64,000 nt of DNA from an uncultured Lachnospiraceae bacterium. GTDB lineage: Bacteria; Bacillota; Clostridia; Lachnospirales; Lachnospiraceae. Numbering within the stretch: the stretch's first letter is position 1; every line of letters starts with the position of its first letter. The notes beneath the pieces were generated by a model. The model saw nothing but the letters and a program-made list of their open reading frames with translations. It was not told where the DNA came from and ran no database searches. Where the stretch lies: positions 124,001-188,000 of the forward strand of contig CAKRAK010000001.1 of assembly GCA_934294885.1 (NCBI GenBank), in the 5' to 3' direction. A program made the translations under genes and the position numbers. Below are positions 15,951 to 24,500 of this stretch, in pieces.

Positions 15951-17420
15951 TTATTTCTTTGTTCCAATGAAAACAAGTCCTGTCTGCATATCCTCCGGAG
16001 TAATCGCGTATACATTACCATTTGGATTAAAATATAAATTTTCCAAATCTTTTTCATTTACAATCCAAGCCATATTGACCTGAATACTTTCTCCCGGCTT
16101 TAAAGATGAAATATAATTTCCTCCGTTACCGTAATCTTCTTTTAAGCTGTAATATGTCATTTCACCTACATGAGCTACACCATCCGCAACGATACGGTCA
16201 TACCCGTCTCCGGACTGATCATATTCATCATATAAATAGTAGTTACCGTTTTCCCGATCTAACAGCTCCAAAGAACCAATGTATAAAATATGCTTCAATT
16301 CCGTATCGGAATTGTTGGTATAAGTAACAGTTGCATACACAAGCTTCTGGTTCTCATCTTTTTTGCGAAGCACCTTATCGATTGTATTGACACCGTCACC
16401 GGATATCACGTAAGATAGCTGATTCTTTACAAGACTACCGTCTGCTGCCACTGCATCACGCCACTCCTCCGGAATTTTATCACTGTCCAAAAGCTGTAAA
16501 TCATCTGCAATCTTTACATCATCCACCTGAACCGATACCTTGTCGGTAAAGAAATCATTTCCATTTGCATCCTCACTCCATGTTTGGAAGGAAATGCTCT
16601 CACCCGGCTTATGAATCGGAAGCTTATCCTCAGCTACCACTCTCACAGAATCATCCTCTACTGTTTCTGTTTCCGGATTGACCTCCTCGCTCCATGTATA
16701 CATATCCGCTGTTTTGACCATCGCATCGGTTTCATTGATTTCAAGATTGGAAACAAATTTTACAGCATCCTCCTTTGATACATCATTACCAATATAGACG
16801 GTAATCACACGATACTCCTTCGGACATAATAAATAGATTCTCTGGTTAAAGGATGGTCCATTCCCCAAATCATTGTATTTTAAATATACGCCATCATACT
16901 CTCCAAAGGTCATCTCTTCACTTTCCACTACATTTTTATCCTGCAAAACGGCGCTCAGACCTTCCTGATCCAACAGAGCGGAGAAAATGGAGAAGCCACC
17001 TCTGCTTGGTGCTTCTTCGCTGCTCCATTTCCACTCCTCTGTCATCACATAACCATTCGGGAGAAAATTTGCCTTAAACTCGATATCAGGAATCTCCTCC
17101 GGCAGATTAACCGTCTTGGCCGATTGGGATTTTGAAGCTGTATCATCCTCATAGGCTGATTCAATTCCTGTTTTCACACTGTAAGTACCTTCCTGTTTGC
17201 TATACATATGATATAGCTTTGTTCCTGCATATACAACAGATGATGAAGCACATGCACACACCAGAACAACTGCTGCTACCTTTGACAGGCTCCATTTCTT
17301 ATTTGTTTTTTCTTCCATAACCGATACCTCACTTATCTGTTTCTCTACTTCCTCACAAATCATTTTATGAATAAAATCCGGTGTCTTAGGTAATTCATTT
17401 TTTAAATCTTCTAATCTCAT
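15951..17420 (-). CDS. Membrane-anchored anti-sigma factor with large extracellular region
   Basis: A 489-residue protein whose gene overlaps the ECF sigma gene by an ATGA junction. A cytoplasmic N-terminal tail of about 45 residues (ELPKTPDFIHKMICEEVEKQ) would hold the sigma factor. It is followed by one membrane span (VAAVVLVCACASSSVVYAGT) and about 400 extracytoplasmic residues. The first part (NFLPNGYVMTEEWKWSS) recalls DUF4367-type domains of anti-sigma factors; the rest resembles a DUF4179-like beta domain, though the assignment is loose. ATG at 17420 is preferred, 7 bases after GAGGAGG; the ATG at 17426 abuts it. The signal it senses is unknown. Confidence 0.72.
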   Translation of the reverse strand: MRLEDLKNELPKTPDFIHKMICEEVEKQISEVSVMEEKTNKKWSLSKVAAVVLVCACASSSVVYAGTKLYHMYSKQEGTYSVKTGIESAYEDDTASKSQSAKTVNLPEEIPDIEFKANFLPNGYVMTEEWKWSSEEAPSRGGFSIFSALLDQEGLSAVLQDKNVVESEEMTFGEYDGVYLKYNDLGNGPSFNQRIYLLCPKEYRVITVYIGNDVSKEDAVKFVSNLEINETDAMVKTADMYTWSEEVNPETETVEDDSVRVVAEDKLPIHKPGESISFQTWSEDANGNDFFTDKVSVQVDDVKIADDLQLLDSDKIPEEWRDAVAADGSLVKNQLSYVISGDGVNTIDKVLRKKDENQKLVYATVTYTNNSDTELKHILYIGSLELLDRENGNYYLYDEYDQSGDGYDRIVADGVAHVGEMTYYSLKEDYGNGGNYISSLKPGESIQVNMAWIVNEKDLENLYFNPNGNVYAITPEDMQTGLVFIGTKK

Positions 17421-17902
17421 GTCCATGCCTCCTCATATTGGATTGCAAGCTTTAACTTTTTTCTTGCCCTTGCCAGTCTTTTTTGTACCGCTCCTTCTGA
17501 TATTTCCAAAATATGTGCAATCTCTCTTACACTGAAATCTTCCATGTAGTATAGAATAATCGGAATTCGAAGCTCCTCTTTCAAATGACCGATAGCATAA
17601 TAAAGTTCGCTATAGTCACGTCTGTCTTCTTTTTCGTCAGGCAATTCCATCTCTAATTCATCAAAGGAAACCATACGGCTTTCTTTTCTTTTAATGTTAT
17701 AGCACTCATTAATCAAAATCCGAATCAGCCACGTTTTTGCATACTTTGGATTTTTGATGGATTTATATTTGGAAAATGCTTTTACAATGGTTTCCTGAAT
17801 CGCATCTCCACAATCCTGATCCTTTGGCAAAATGGTTCGTGCTGTTGCGTATAGTTGCTGTTCTGATGAGAGAATCAACTGTCCAAGCTGTTCCTTCGTC
17901 AT
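17417..17902 (-). CDS. ECF-type RNA polymerase sigma factor
   Basis: A 161-residue extracytoplasmic-function sigma factor. Region 2 (about residues 10-75) includes DCGDAIQETIVKAFSKYKSIKNPKYAKTWLIRI; region 4 (about 105-155) includes IPIILYYMEDFSVREIAHILEISEGAVQKRLARARKKLK. An acidic linker separates them. It most resembles the SigV/SigW-like sigma factors of Firmicutes. The gene starts behind AAGGAGG and overlaps its anti-sigma partner. Targets are unknown; no clear autoregulatory ECF promoter was found upstream. Confidence 0.88.
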   Translation of the reverse strand: MTKEQLGQLILSSEQQLYATARTILPKDQDCGDAIQETIVKAFSKYKSIKNPKYAKTWLIRILINECYNIKRKESRMVSFDELEMELPDEKEDRRDYSELYYAIGHLKEELRIPIILYYMEDFSVREIAHILEISEGAVQKRLARARKKLKLAIQYEEAWT

Positions 17903-18005
17903 TTGCTGCCTCCTTATCTACACCGGCCGGTATCTTTTTATTTACACTAATTAGACGTTTTCAAAAACAAAATATCCCCATTTGTTAAAAGTTTTTTTAA
18001 GTTTA

Positions 18006-18041
18006 TAAAAAAAGACCATTGTACCTATATACCGTACAATG
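18006..18041 (-). terminator. Terminator after the 18154-18756 gene
   Basis: CATTGTAC pairs with GTACAATG around a 9-base loop, and GTCTTTTTTT follows on the minus strand. Confidence 0.8.
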
Positions 18042-18153
18042 ATCCTTTCCCTACTTATATGAATACTGTTATTTTCTTTGTTCCGGATGTCAGTCCACCA
18101 TATATCAAAATATGAGAAAATCCACTCAAGGAATTCACAAGAAAATTAATCAT

Positions 18154-18756
18154 TTATGCAAGGCCCTCCGAATCAGAGGCCATAGCCATAGTATCCTCTA
18201 CCGATACAATCTCCGGTCCGTCCACATAGACATCCTGTCCATCTGCTGCTTCCATTGCATCTACCCGTTCTCTCTTTTCTTCGTCCTCCCAAAGAGAATC
18301 ATGCTTTTCTTTATTTTGATTTCTCATTCTGGCAATCATCTGGGCACTTTTTGCCATTTGGTACATATCCTTATCATATTCCATTACCTTTTTTTCATCA
18401 CTGGAGGGAACGGTATCACCCTTTGTCATTCTACGAACAACTTCCATAATCTTCCGCAAATCTTCAAAGCCTTCTTTTTCTGCCTCTGCGTTTTCTTTTG
18501 TGGTAATGGAATCAAACTTTGCGTTCCACTGCTCCATAATCTGATCCATATAATTTTGGTACTCCTCCTGTTTTTGAGCCACCGCATTATAGGTCAGTTC
18601 TAAGGTTACGGATTCCTTTTCATATACAGAAGCGCCGTTTGGCGTATTTTTAATTTTCTCCTGTAATTCCTCTTTTTGCTTTGAAAGCTTATTTTTTTGT
18701 ATATTGTAAGACGTCAGCTGTGCACTGTATGCCTTACGTGCCTCTCCCACTGTCAT
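18154..18756 (-). CDS. Conserved coiled-coil protein of unknown function
   Basis: A soluble 200-residue protein, very rich in Glu, Lys, Gln and Met. It begins MTVGEARKAYSAQLTSYN and continues with a predicted coiled coil (about residues 15-100, KNKLSKQKEELQEKIKN and then VAQKQEEYQNYMDQIMEQW), a second helical part with ARMRNQNKEKHDSLW, and an acidic tail. It has no signal peptide or enzymatic motif. The start at 18756 follows GGGAGGA by 6 bases. Its composition recalls the 2794-3447 protein, but no alignment is claimed. It is monocistronic, closed by a strong terminator. Confidence 0.7.
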   Translation of the reverse strand: MTVGEARKAYSAQLTSYNIQKNKLSKQKEELQEKIKNTPNGASVYEKESVTLELTYNAVAQKQEEYQNYMDQIMEQWNAKFDSITTKENAEAEKEGFEDLRKIMEVVRRMTKGDTVPSSDEKKVMEYDKDMYQMAKSAQMIARMRNQNKEKHDSLWEDEEKRERVDAMEAADGQDVYVDGPEIVSVEDTMAMASDSEGLA

Positions 18757-18939
18757 GACCATTCCTCCCTGAATCTACCTGTCAAACTCCATTTTTCAGT
18801 ATGTAATTACCGGTTTTTAAAATTCGGTATATTAGATATGTCGGCTATCAGCCTGCTTATGTTTATACCAACCACTTACACCATAACAATCCCTTCAAAT
18901 AATCCCGAAAAGTGATAATATGCTTTTGTCTTTAACTGA

Positions 18940-19959
18940 TTATTCTCCATATCCATTGGGATTATTGCGCTGCCATCTCCATGAATCCTCACACATCTCT
19001 TCGATTCCATACCTTGCTTCCCAGCCAAGCTCCTTCTTCGCTAATGCCGCATCAGAATAATAAGATGCAATATCTCCGGCGCGCCGTGGTTTAATCTCGT
19101 AAGGAATATCCTTTCCACATGCCTTGCCAAAGGCTTGAATAACATCTAATACACTATATCCCTTACCGGTTCCCAAATTATAAATCTTTACTCCCGGATT
19201 TTCTTCTATCTTACGAATGGCAGCCACATGACCGAGAGCTAAGTCCACAACATGAATATAGTCCCTTACTCCTGTTCCGTCAGGAGTATCATAATCATTA
19301 CCGAATACACCGACACAAGGCAGCTTACCAATGGCAACCTGAGCCACATAAGGTAACAAATTATTGGGAATTCCCTTTGGATCCTCACCGATCAGCCCGC
19401 TTTTATGAGCTCCGATAGGATTAAAATAACGAAGCAATATAACATTCCAGGAAGGATCTGCAGTATGAATATCCGTTAAGATCTGCTCGACCATATGCTT
19501 TGTCCATCCATAAGGATTCGTACACACACCTTTTGGACATTCCTCTGTAATCGGAACAAATTCCGGATTCCCATAAACGGTGGCACTAGAAGAGAAAATG
19601 ATATTCTTCACGCCGTGTTCCTTCATGGCATCACATAAGGTTAGTGTTCCCGTAATATTATTCTGATAATATAACAAAGGCTTTTGAACCGATTCACCAA
19701 CCGCCTTTAAACCGGCAAAATGAATAACACAGGAAATATCTGTTTCTTTGTCAAATATTTCATTCATAGCTTCTTTATCTGTAACATCTGCTTTATAAAA
19801 GGTTAATTTCTTGCCGGTGATTTTCCTTACCCTGTCTAATGCTTTTTCACTGGCATTATTTAAATTATCAACTACCACTACATCATAGCCGGTATTCAAT
19901 AATTCCACACAGGTATGACTTCCAATATATCCGGCTCCGCCGGTAACCAAAATCTTCAC
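18940..19959 (-). CDS. galE: UDP-glucose 4-epimerase GalE
   Basis: A 339-residue extended SDR enzyme that interconverts UDP-glucose and UDP-galactose with bound NAD. It shows the Rossmann motif GGAGYIGSH (residues 7-15), catalytic S124/S125 in SSSATVYG, the Y150xxxK154 pair in NPYGWTKHM, and family marks VVDNLNNA and LRYFNPIGAH. The start is a GTG behind AGAAGGGAG. In this setting it may supply UDP-galactose for the exopolysaccharide made by the 46-64 kb cluster as well as for sugar use. Confidence 0.94.
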   Translation of the reverse strand: MKILVTGGAGYIGSHTCVELLNTGYDVVVVDNLNNASEKALDRVRKITGKKLTFYKADVTDKEAMNEIFDKETDISCVIHFAGLKAVGESVQKPLLYYQNNITGTLTLCDAMKEHGVKNIIFSSSATVYGNPEFVPITEECPKGVCTNPYGWTKHMVEQILTDIHTADPSWNVILLRYFNPIGAHKSGLIGEDPKGIPNNLLPYVAQVAIGKLPCVGVFGNDYDTPDGTGVRDYIHVVDLALGHVAAIRKIEENPGVKIYNLGTGKGYSVLDVIQAFGKACGKDIPYEIKPRRAGDIASYYSDAALAKKELGWEARYGIEEMCEDSWRWQRNNPNGYGE

Positions 19960-20092
19960 TATGGTTCTCCCTTCTGTCTCCTCTAAATATATGCTTTTCC
20001 ATAACTATATAACAATTCTGTAATGTTTAAACGTCTGCAAGCCAAAATTACATTCTCATCTATATTAACACAATATTACAGCTTTGTACCAT

Positions 20093-20129
20093 AAAAAAAT
20101 CTCCCTATGCAACACTGCATAAGGAGATT
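20093..20129 (-). terminator. Terminator after the DUF3048 lipoprotein gene
   Basis: ATCTCC and GGAGAT close an interrupted stem that also pairs ATGCA with TGCAT. Seven T follow on the minus strand. Confidence 0.85.
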
Positions 20130-20141
20130 CTTCATCTATCT

Positions 20142-21260
20142 TTACTTTGATGCTTCGTAATCCTTAACTGTAGAATAGATAACATTATTAGATGCCTGAC
20201 TTGCATCCATAACATTAATCCATGTCTTACCCTGATTTAATACGATTTCATCACCGTTTTTGTCATAATAGTGGGTAACACCACCACCACCATTACACTT
20301 CCATGTAACATCGATTACTTTTCCGTTGGTTATGTATTTTCCGTTACCGGTACCTTCAAAGCCTACACTGACACGATCATGATTCTGTTCATCATAATAT
20401 GCCTGTACACTACATTCCTGAATGATCACATTCTTAACAGCTAACTGTGTCTCGGTCTTGCCATCCATCTGCTCGCTGCCAAATTCATAACGGTAATATA
20501 AACCGTCTTCTTCGTTATATACGAACCAAGGCTTGTTATCCGACTGATATACTTTAACAACCGCACAATCGTCACCGTCTAACTGAATCTCTTCTTTGTC
20601 ATTCTTGTTAAACTTAAAGTAGCCTTCAAAATCATCGGAATAAGTTGTGCGATATCCTTTATCAGAGATTGCGCTTTGAATCTTATCGGAATCCGCATAT
20701 AAATTATGAGGAGCGGAACGGCTGTCATCACGGAAAAATCCACCGGCACCGATTCTCTCATCCAGATTATCAATCAAACCCGGATCCAATAAATTCTGAT
20801 AAGTCTCTACAGAACCGCCACAATGAGCCAAAATTGCGTCAAAGGCTAAAGCCGCATATACAAAGTAAGGTCTTGTACTTCTGATATTACCAATGGTTCC
20901 TAATCCGGATACATCATTATATAACGCCATAATACGGGTAATTCCACCCTCTTCAGGTGCTTCATAATAAATATCTGCATTACTTGAATTGTAAGAAGGA
21001 ACCGATGCTGAAGTATTCTCTATCATAAATGCTACAGGTCTCTGATTTGCAATATCTTCATCCACCCATTCACCGGTCAAAAGACTTCTTGCCATACCTT
21101 CCGGAGCAACCTCCTCCGCTTCTGTTGTTACTTCCTGTGTTGTTTTTTCTTCTGTTGTAGCCACTTCCGACTCTTCTTTCTTTCCACATCCGGCTGTACC
21201 GAACATCAAAGAGCTGACCATGACCGCACTCAAAAGAACGGATACGATTTTTTTCTTCAT
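20142..21260 (-). CDS. DUF3048-domain lipoprotein (YerB-like)
   Basis: A 372-residue secreted lipoprotein. The signal peptide ends in a lipobox (GTAGC, Cys near residue 25), followed by a Glu/Thr-rich linker and a two-part DUF3048 domain: RPVAFMIENTSASVPSYNSSNADIYYE, IGNIRSTRPYFVYAALAFDAILAHCGGS, then the C-terminal DVTWKCNGGGGVTHYYDKNGDEI. YerB-like proteins are widespread in Firmicutes and their role is not settled. The ribosome site AAAGGAG lies 5 bases from the start. The leader region holds a remnant of the hairpin-repeat family. Confidence 0.88.
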   Translation of the reverse strand: MKKKIVSVLLSAVMVSSLMFGTAGCGKKEESEVATTEEKTTQEVTTEAEEVAPEGMARSLLTGEWVDEDIANQRPVAFMIENTSASVPSYNSSNADIYYEAPEEGGITRIMALYNDVSGLGTIGNIRSTRPYFVYAALAFDAILAHCGGSVETYQNLLDPGLIDNLDERIGAGGFFRDDSRSAPHNLYADSDKIQSAISDKGYRTTYSDDFEGYFKFNKNDKEEIQLDGDDCAVVKVYQSDNKPWFVYNEEDGLYYRYEFGSEQMDGKTETQLAVKNVIIQECSVQAYYDEQNHDRVSVGFEGTGNGKYITNGKVIDVTWKCNGGGGVTHYYDKNGDEIVLNQGKTWINVMDASQASNNVIYSTVKDYEASK

Positions 21261-21310
21261 GTTATCTCCTTTCCCTGACTATGTAACAGTAGGCATTGTA
21301 CGACATCTTT

Positions 21311-21378
21311 TCCTCTAAAGCCTGCACAAGCTTAGCTGCAAGAGCCTGCTTATATAGCATATTAAATTTGTACAGATC
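21311..21378 (+). repeat. Probable relic (element C) of the hairpin-repeat family
   Basis: From 21339 the sequence CAAGAGCCTGCTTATATAGC and the following ATATTAAATTTGTACA closely match the right arm of the 58.6-kb element (CAAGAGCCTGCTTCTATATC, ATATTCAATTTGCACA), differing by a few bases. The GGTACT core and the other arm are missing; a direct repeat of AGCCTGC stands in their place. It sits in the 5' leader of the DUF3048 gene. Nothing else was recognised between 21261 and 21472. Confidence 0.5.
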
Positions 21379-21472
21379 TGTAGATTCAAACGTGTTCTGC
21401 AACTGCCCATAATAGTTTACATAAGAAATCTCGTATAATTACCGTACCATTCTACCAAATCACGCAGACAAA

Positions 21473-21515
21473 AGCAACACCCATATCCATAAGTTTTTCT
21501 TACGAATATGGGTGT
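21473..21515 (-). terminator. Terminator after the GH9 cellulase gene
   Basis: ACACCCATAT pairs with ATATGGGTGT and the stem continues with a few mismatches around a T-rich loop. A moderate T run (TTGCTTTTG) follows on the minus strand. Confidence 0.65.
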
Positions 21516-21553
21516 ATTTCATTTGCTGATATTACAGAATTGGAAATGATTAA

Positions 21554-24500
21554 TTATTTTTTTATTTTTATATTCTTTGTTGCACTCCATGGACTGTAAT
21601 ATTTTTTACCATTCATAATCTTATAACCTTTTACTCTGACATAATAGGTCTTTCCCTTTGTCAAACCGGTTATCTTTCTTGTTACAACACTGTTAGGCTT
21701 AACTGTAACCGTAGCAGCCTTGCTGAAATTAGCAGAGGTACTGTACTGGAGCATATATCCGGATGCAGCGCTGTTCTTAGACCATTTAACCGTCATGGTT
21801 TTTGCCGCATAATTTGTCAGACTGTTAATCCTTGGAGCGACAATATATCCGGTTACGGTATCCTTTGAATAAGCACCTCTGTAAGTAACATTGGATACTG
21901 TCTTATATGCAACAATCTTATATTGATACTTACTGCCGTTATAAACCTTCTGGTCAAGATATGTTTTTCCCTTTACGGTTGCAATTTTACCGTAGGCTTT
22001 TCCGTTCGCACTTCTGTAAACATAATAGCCGGTTGCACCAGAGGTTGTATTCCATGTAAGCTTCACACCGGATGCTACAATGTAAGTATTTGGTGCAGCC
22101 ACTGCTGCCAAATGATAAATGGTTCTTGTATTAGAAGTACCACTCTTACATACGGAGCTTCCAACAGTCTTATATGCGTAAACTCTGTATTGGTATTTTG
22201 CACCCTTTCCTGTTGCTGTTGTATCTTTATAACTTACAACAGATGCACCCTTTACGCTGGCAATCTTCTTATAGCCGTTTCCGTTTGTACTTCGATAAAT
22301 CTGATATCCGGTAACTCCGGAAACTTCATTCCAATTAACCGTTACACCATTACTGATATTCGATAAGCGTGTAATCTTTGGTGCCGCAATATGAAGGAGC
22401 GATGCAGATGCAGCACTGTACTCACCCTGACTACATCCATATCCACAGATACGGTAAGAATAGTTTTTACCGTTTGTTACCGTCTTATCCGTATAGGCTG
22501 TTGCAGTTACATCTTCAATTTTGGCAATCTGTGTCCATGAGGAATTATTTTCTTTTCTCTGTAAAATATAATAATTCACACCGTCAACACGATTCCACTT
22601 AACAGATACTCCCGCATTCACATTTGTAACAGATGCAATCACCGGTTTCTCCGGCTTATCAATTACCCATTTTGCATATACGGTCACATTTCCGTTGGTT
22701 TCAACACTGACAGCATCTACCGGCTTTTTCATTTCCTGATCCAGGAACCAGCCGTAGAATACATAATTTGTTCTGGTAATGTTATCCGGAAGCTTATAAT
22801 TTCCGTCATCAACTGTGTAAGTTGTTTTGTAGTCATCACTTGTAAACTTACCACCGTTACATTCATAGGTGATGGTGTAGGTCTTTGCAACCCATTTGAT
22901 ATGAATCTCAATCGCATCACCATCTACCTCAAATTTACCATCCTTAAGCTCTGTATCATCTTTGTAAAATACAGCTGTCTTATATGGATTTGCCTTAACC
23001 CATTCCTTAACCTTTGCAATTTCTGTCAAATTACAGGTTACATTCTTTTTGCTTTGGATTACGATAGAGTCCTCTCCGTTATAAATGGTAATGTTAGAAA
23101 GAAAAATCTGTTCTCCCTGATCATCCACCGGTGGCACAGAATACTCCGGATTACCGGCAATGGAAACATCATTGCCAATGGTTATCGTTCCGGTTTTTCC
23201 ATCCTCCGATTCTCCAACAGAATAATCAAATCCTGTGTTTCCCGACGGTCTTGTTGTTTCTACGGTTCCGCCTCGTAAGGTAATATCACCCGCTGCCTCT
23301 ACAACAGAAGCATCTGTTTCTGTTACCTCTAAGGATACATCTCCGCCGGAAATGTCTATATTGGTACCCGAAATAGCTGCTCCTCCTGAATTTACGCGGA
23401 CAACGGTATCTGCTCCACCTATGGAAACATCCGAAGCTGTAATACCTATTCCGTTAGCTGATACAGAAAGATTACCACCTGTTATCTCAAAATCCGAAGC
23501 ATAGATACCATCATCGGAATCGGAAATTACGGTAATATTGCCTCCGTTTATGGTTAATTTACCATTACCTGATACGGCTGCATCACTGCCACCAGATATG
23601 GTAACGGCACCATCTGCACTTCCCTCTGCTATTACAAGAGAACTGTCATTATCAAGAGTTATTCCGTTTTTAATCTCATTCTTACTCTTTACGGATATCG
23701 TTGCCGAACCACTTACTGTTACATCACTTAATACAACGTCCGACAAAATGGTATCACATCCATCGTTAATGATGAGAGATACATTGGTATTCTCCCCTGA
23801 AATTACATAATGCTTACCATCCTTGGTCACAATGGTAATCTTTTCGTTATCCATTACAACATCAAAATTGGTATCTGCACTACCATTTTCAATCCGCTCT
23901 GCCATTTTCTTCAAATAGTCACAATCAACACCGGTAATCTTACTGATATCAATTAAATAATTACCATCCGCATCTTTTATCTTATCAGAAGAAAACAGGG
24001 TAAATGTTGTTATTGTATCAGGAGAAATCTCACTGACACTTGCATCCTCTGTCTCTGCAAGTCTTGCATAAATTGTGTAATCCGTTCCATCCTTTAATCC
24101 GTCAAAGGTATAAACATCATTGGTTCCCTGAACCCATATCTTTTGATCTACCGATAATTCCAGCGTTCCTGTTGACTGCGTCTCTGCCTTTACCTTGATC
24201 TGACTGCTGGTTTGCGAAGTCACATTATAAGTTACAGCCGGTGCCTCCTGAGCTGCTTTACCCACTGTAACAGCAACCTTCTTTGTAAGAGTTCCGATTG
24301 TAGCGGTTACAACTGCAGAACCTGCTTTCAAACCTGTAATGCTGACAGAAGAACCAATTGTCTCATCAAGAGAAATCACATCTGCTTTATCTACTGACCA
24401 TTTTACTTCATAATCATCAGCCGGATCAGGTGTTACTGTGGCAACAGCAATCTTCTCTGTTCCACCGACCGATAAGCTTACGGTATCCTTATCCAAAGTA

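Noticed and set aside
18112..18603. 163-codon plus-strand frame opposite the coiled-coil protein
   Set aside because: The antisense of a Glu/Lys/Gln-rich gene gives Phe/Leu/Ser-rich text that imitates a membrane protein; the minus-strand gene has proper signals.
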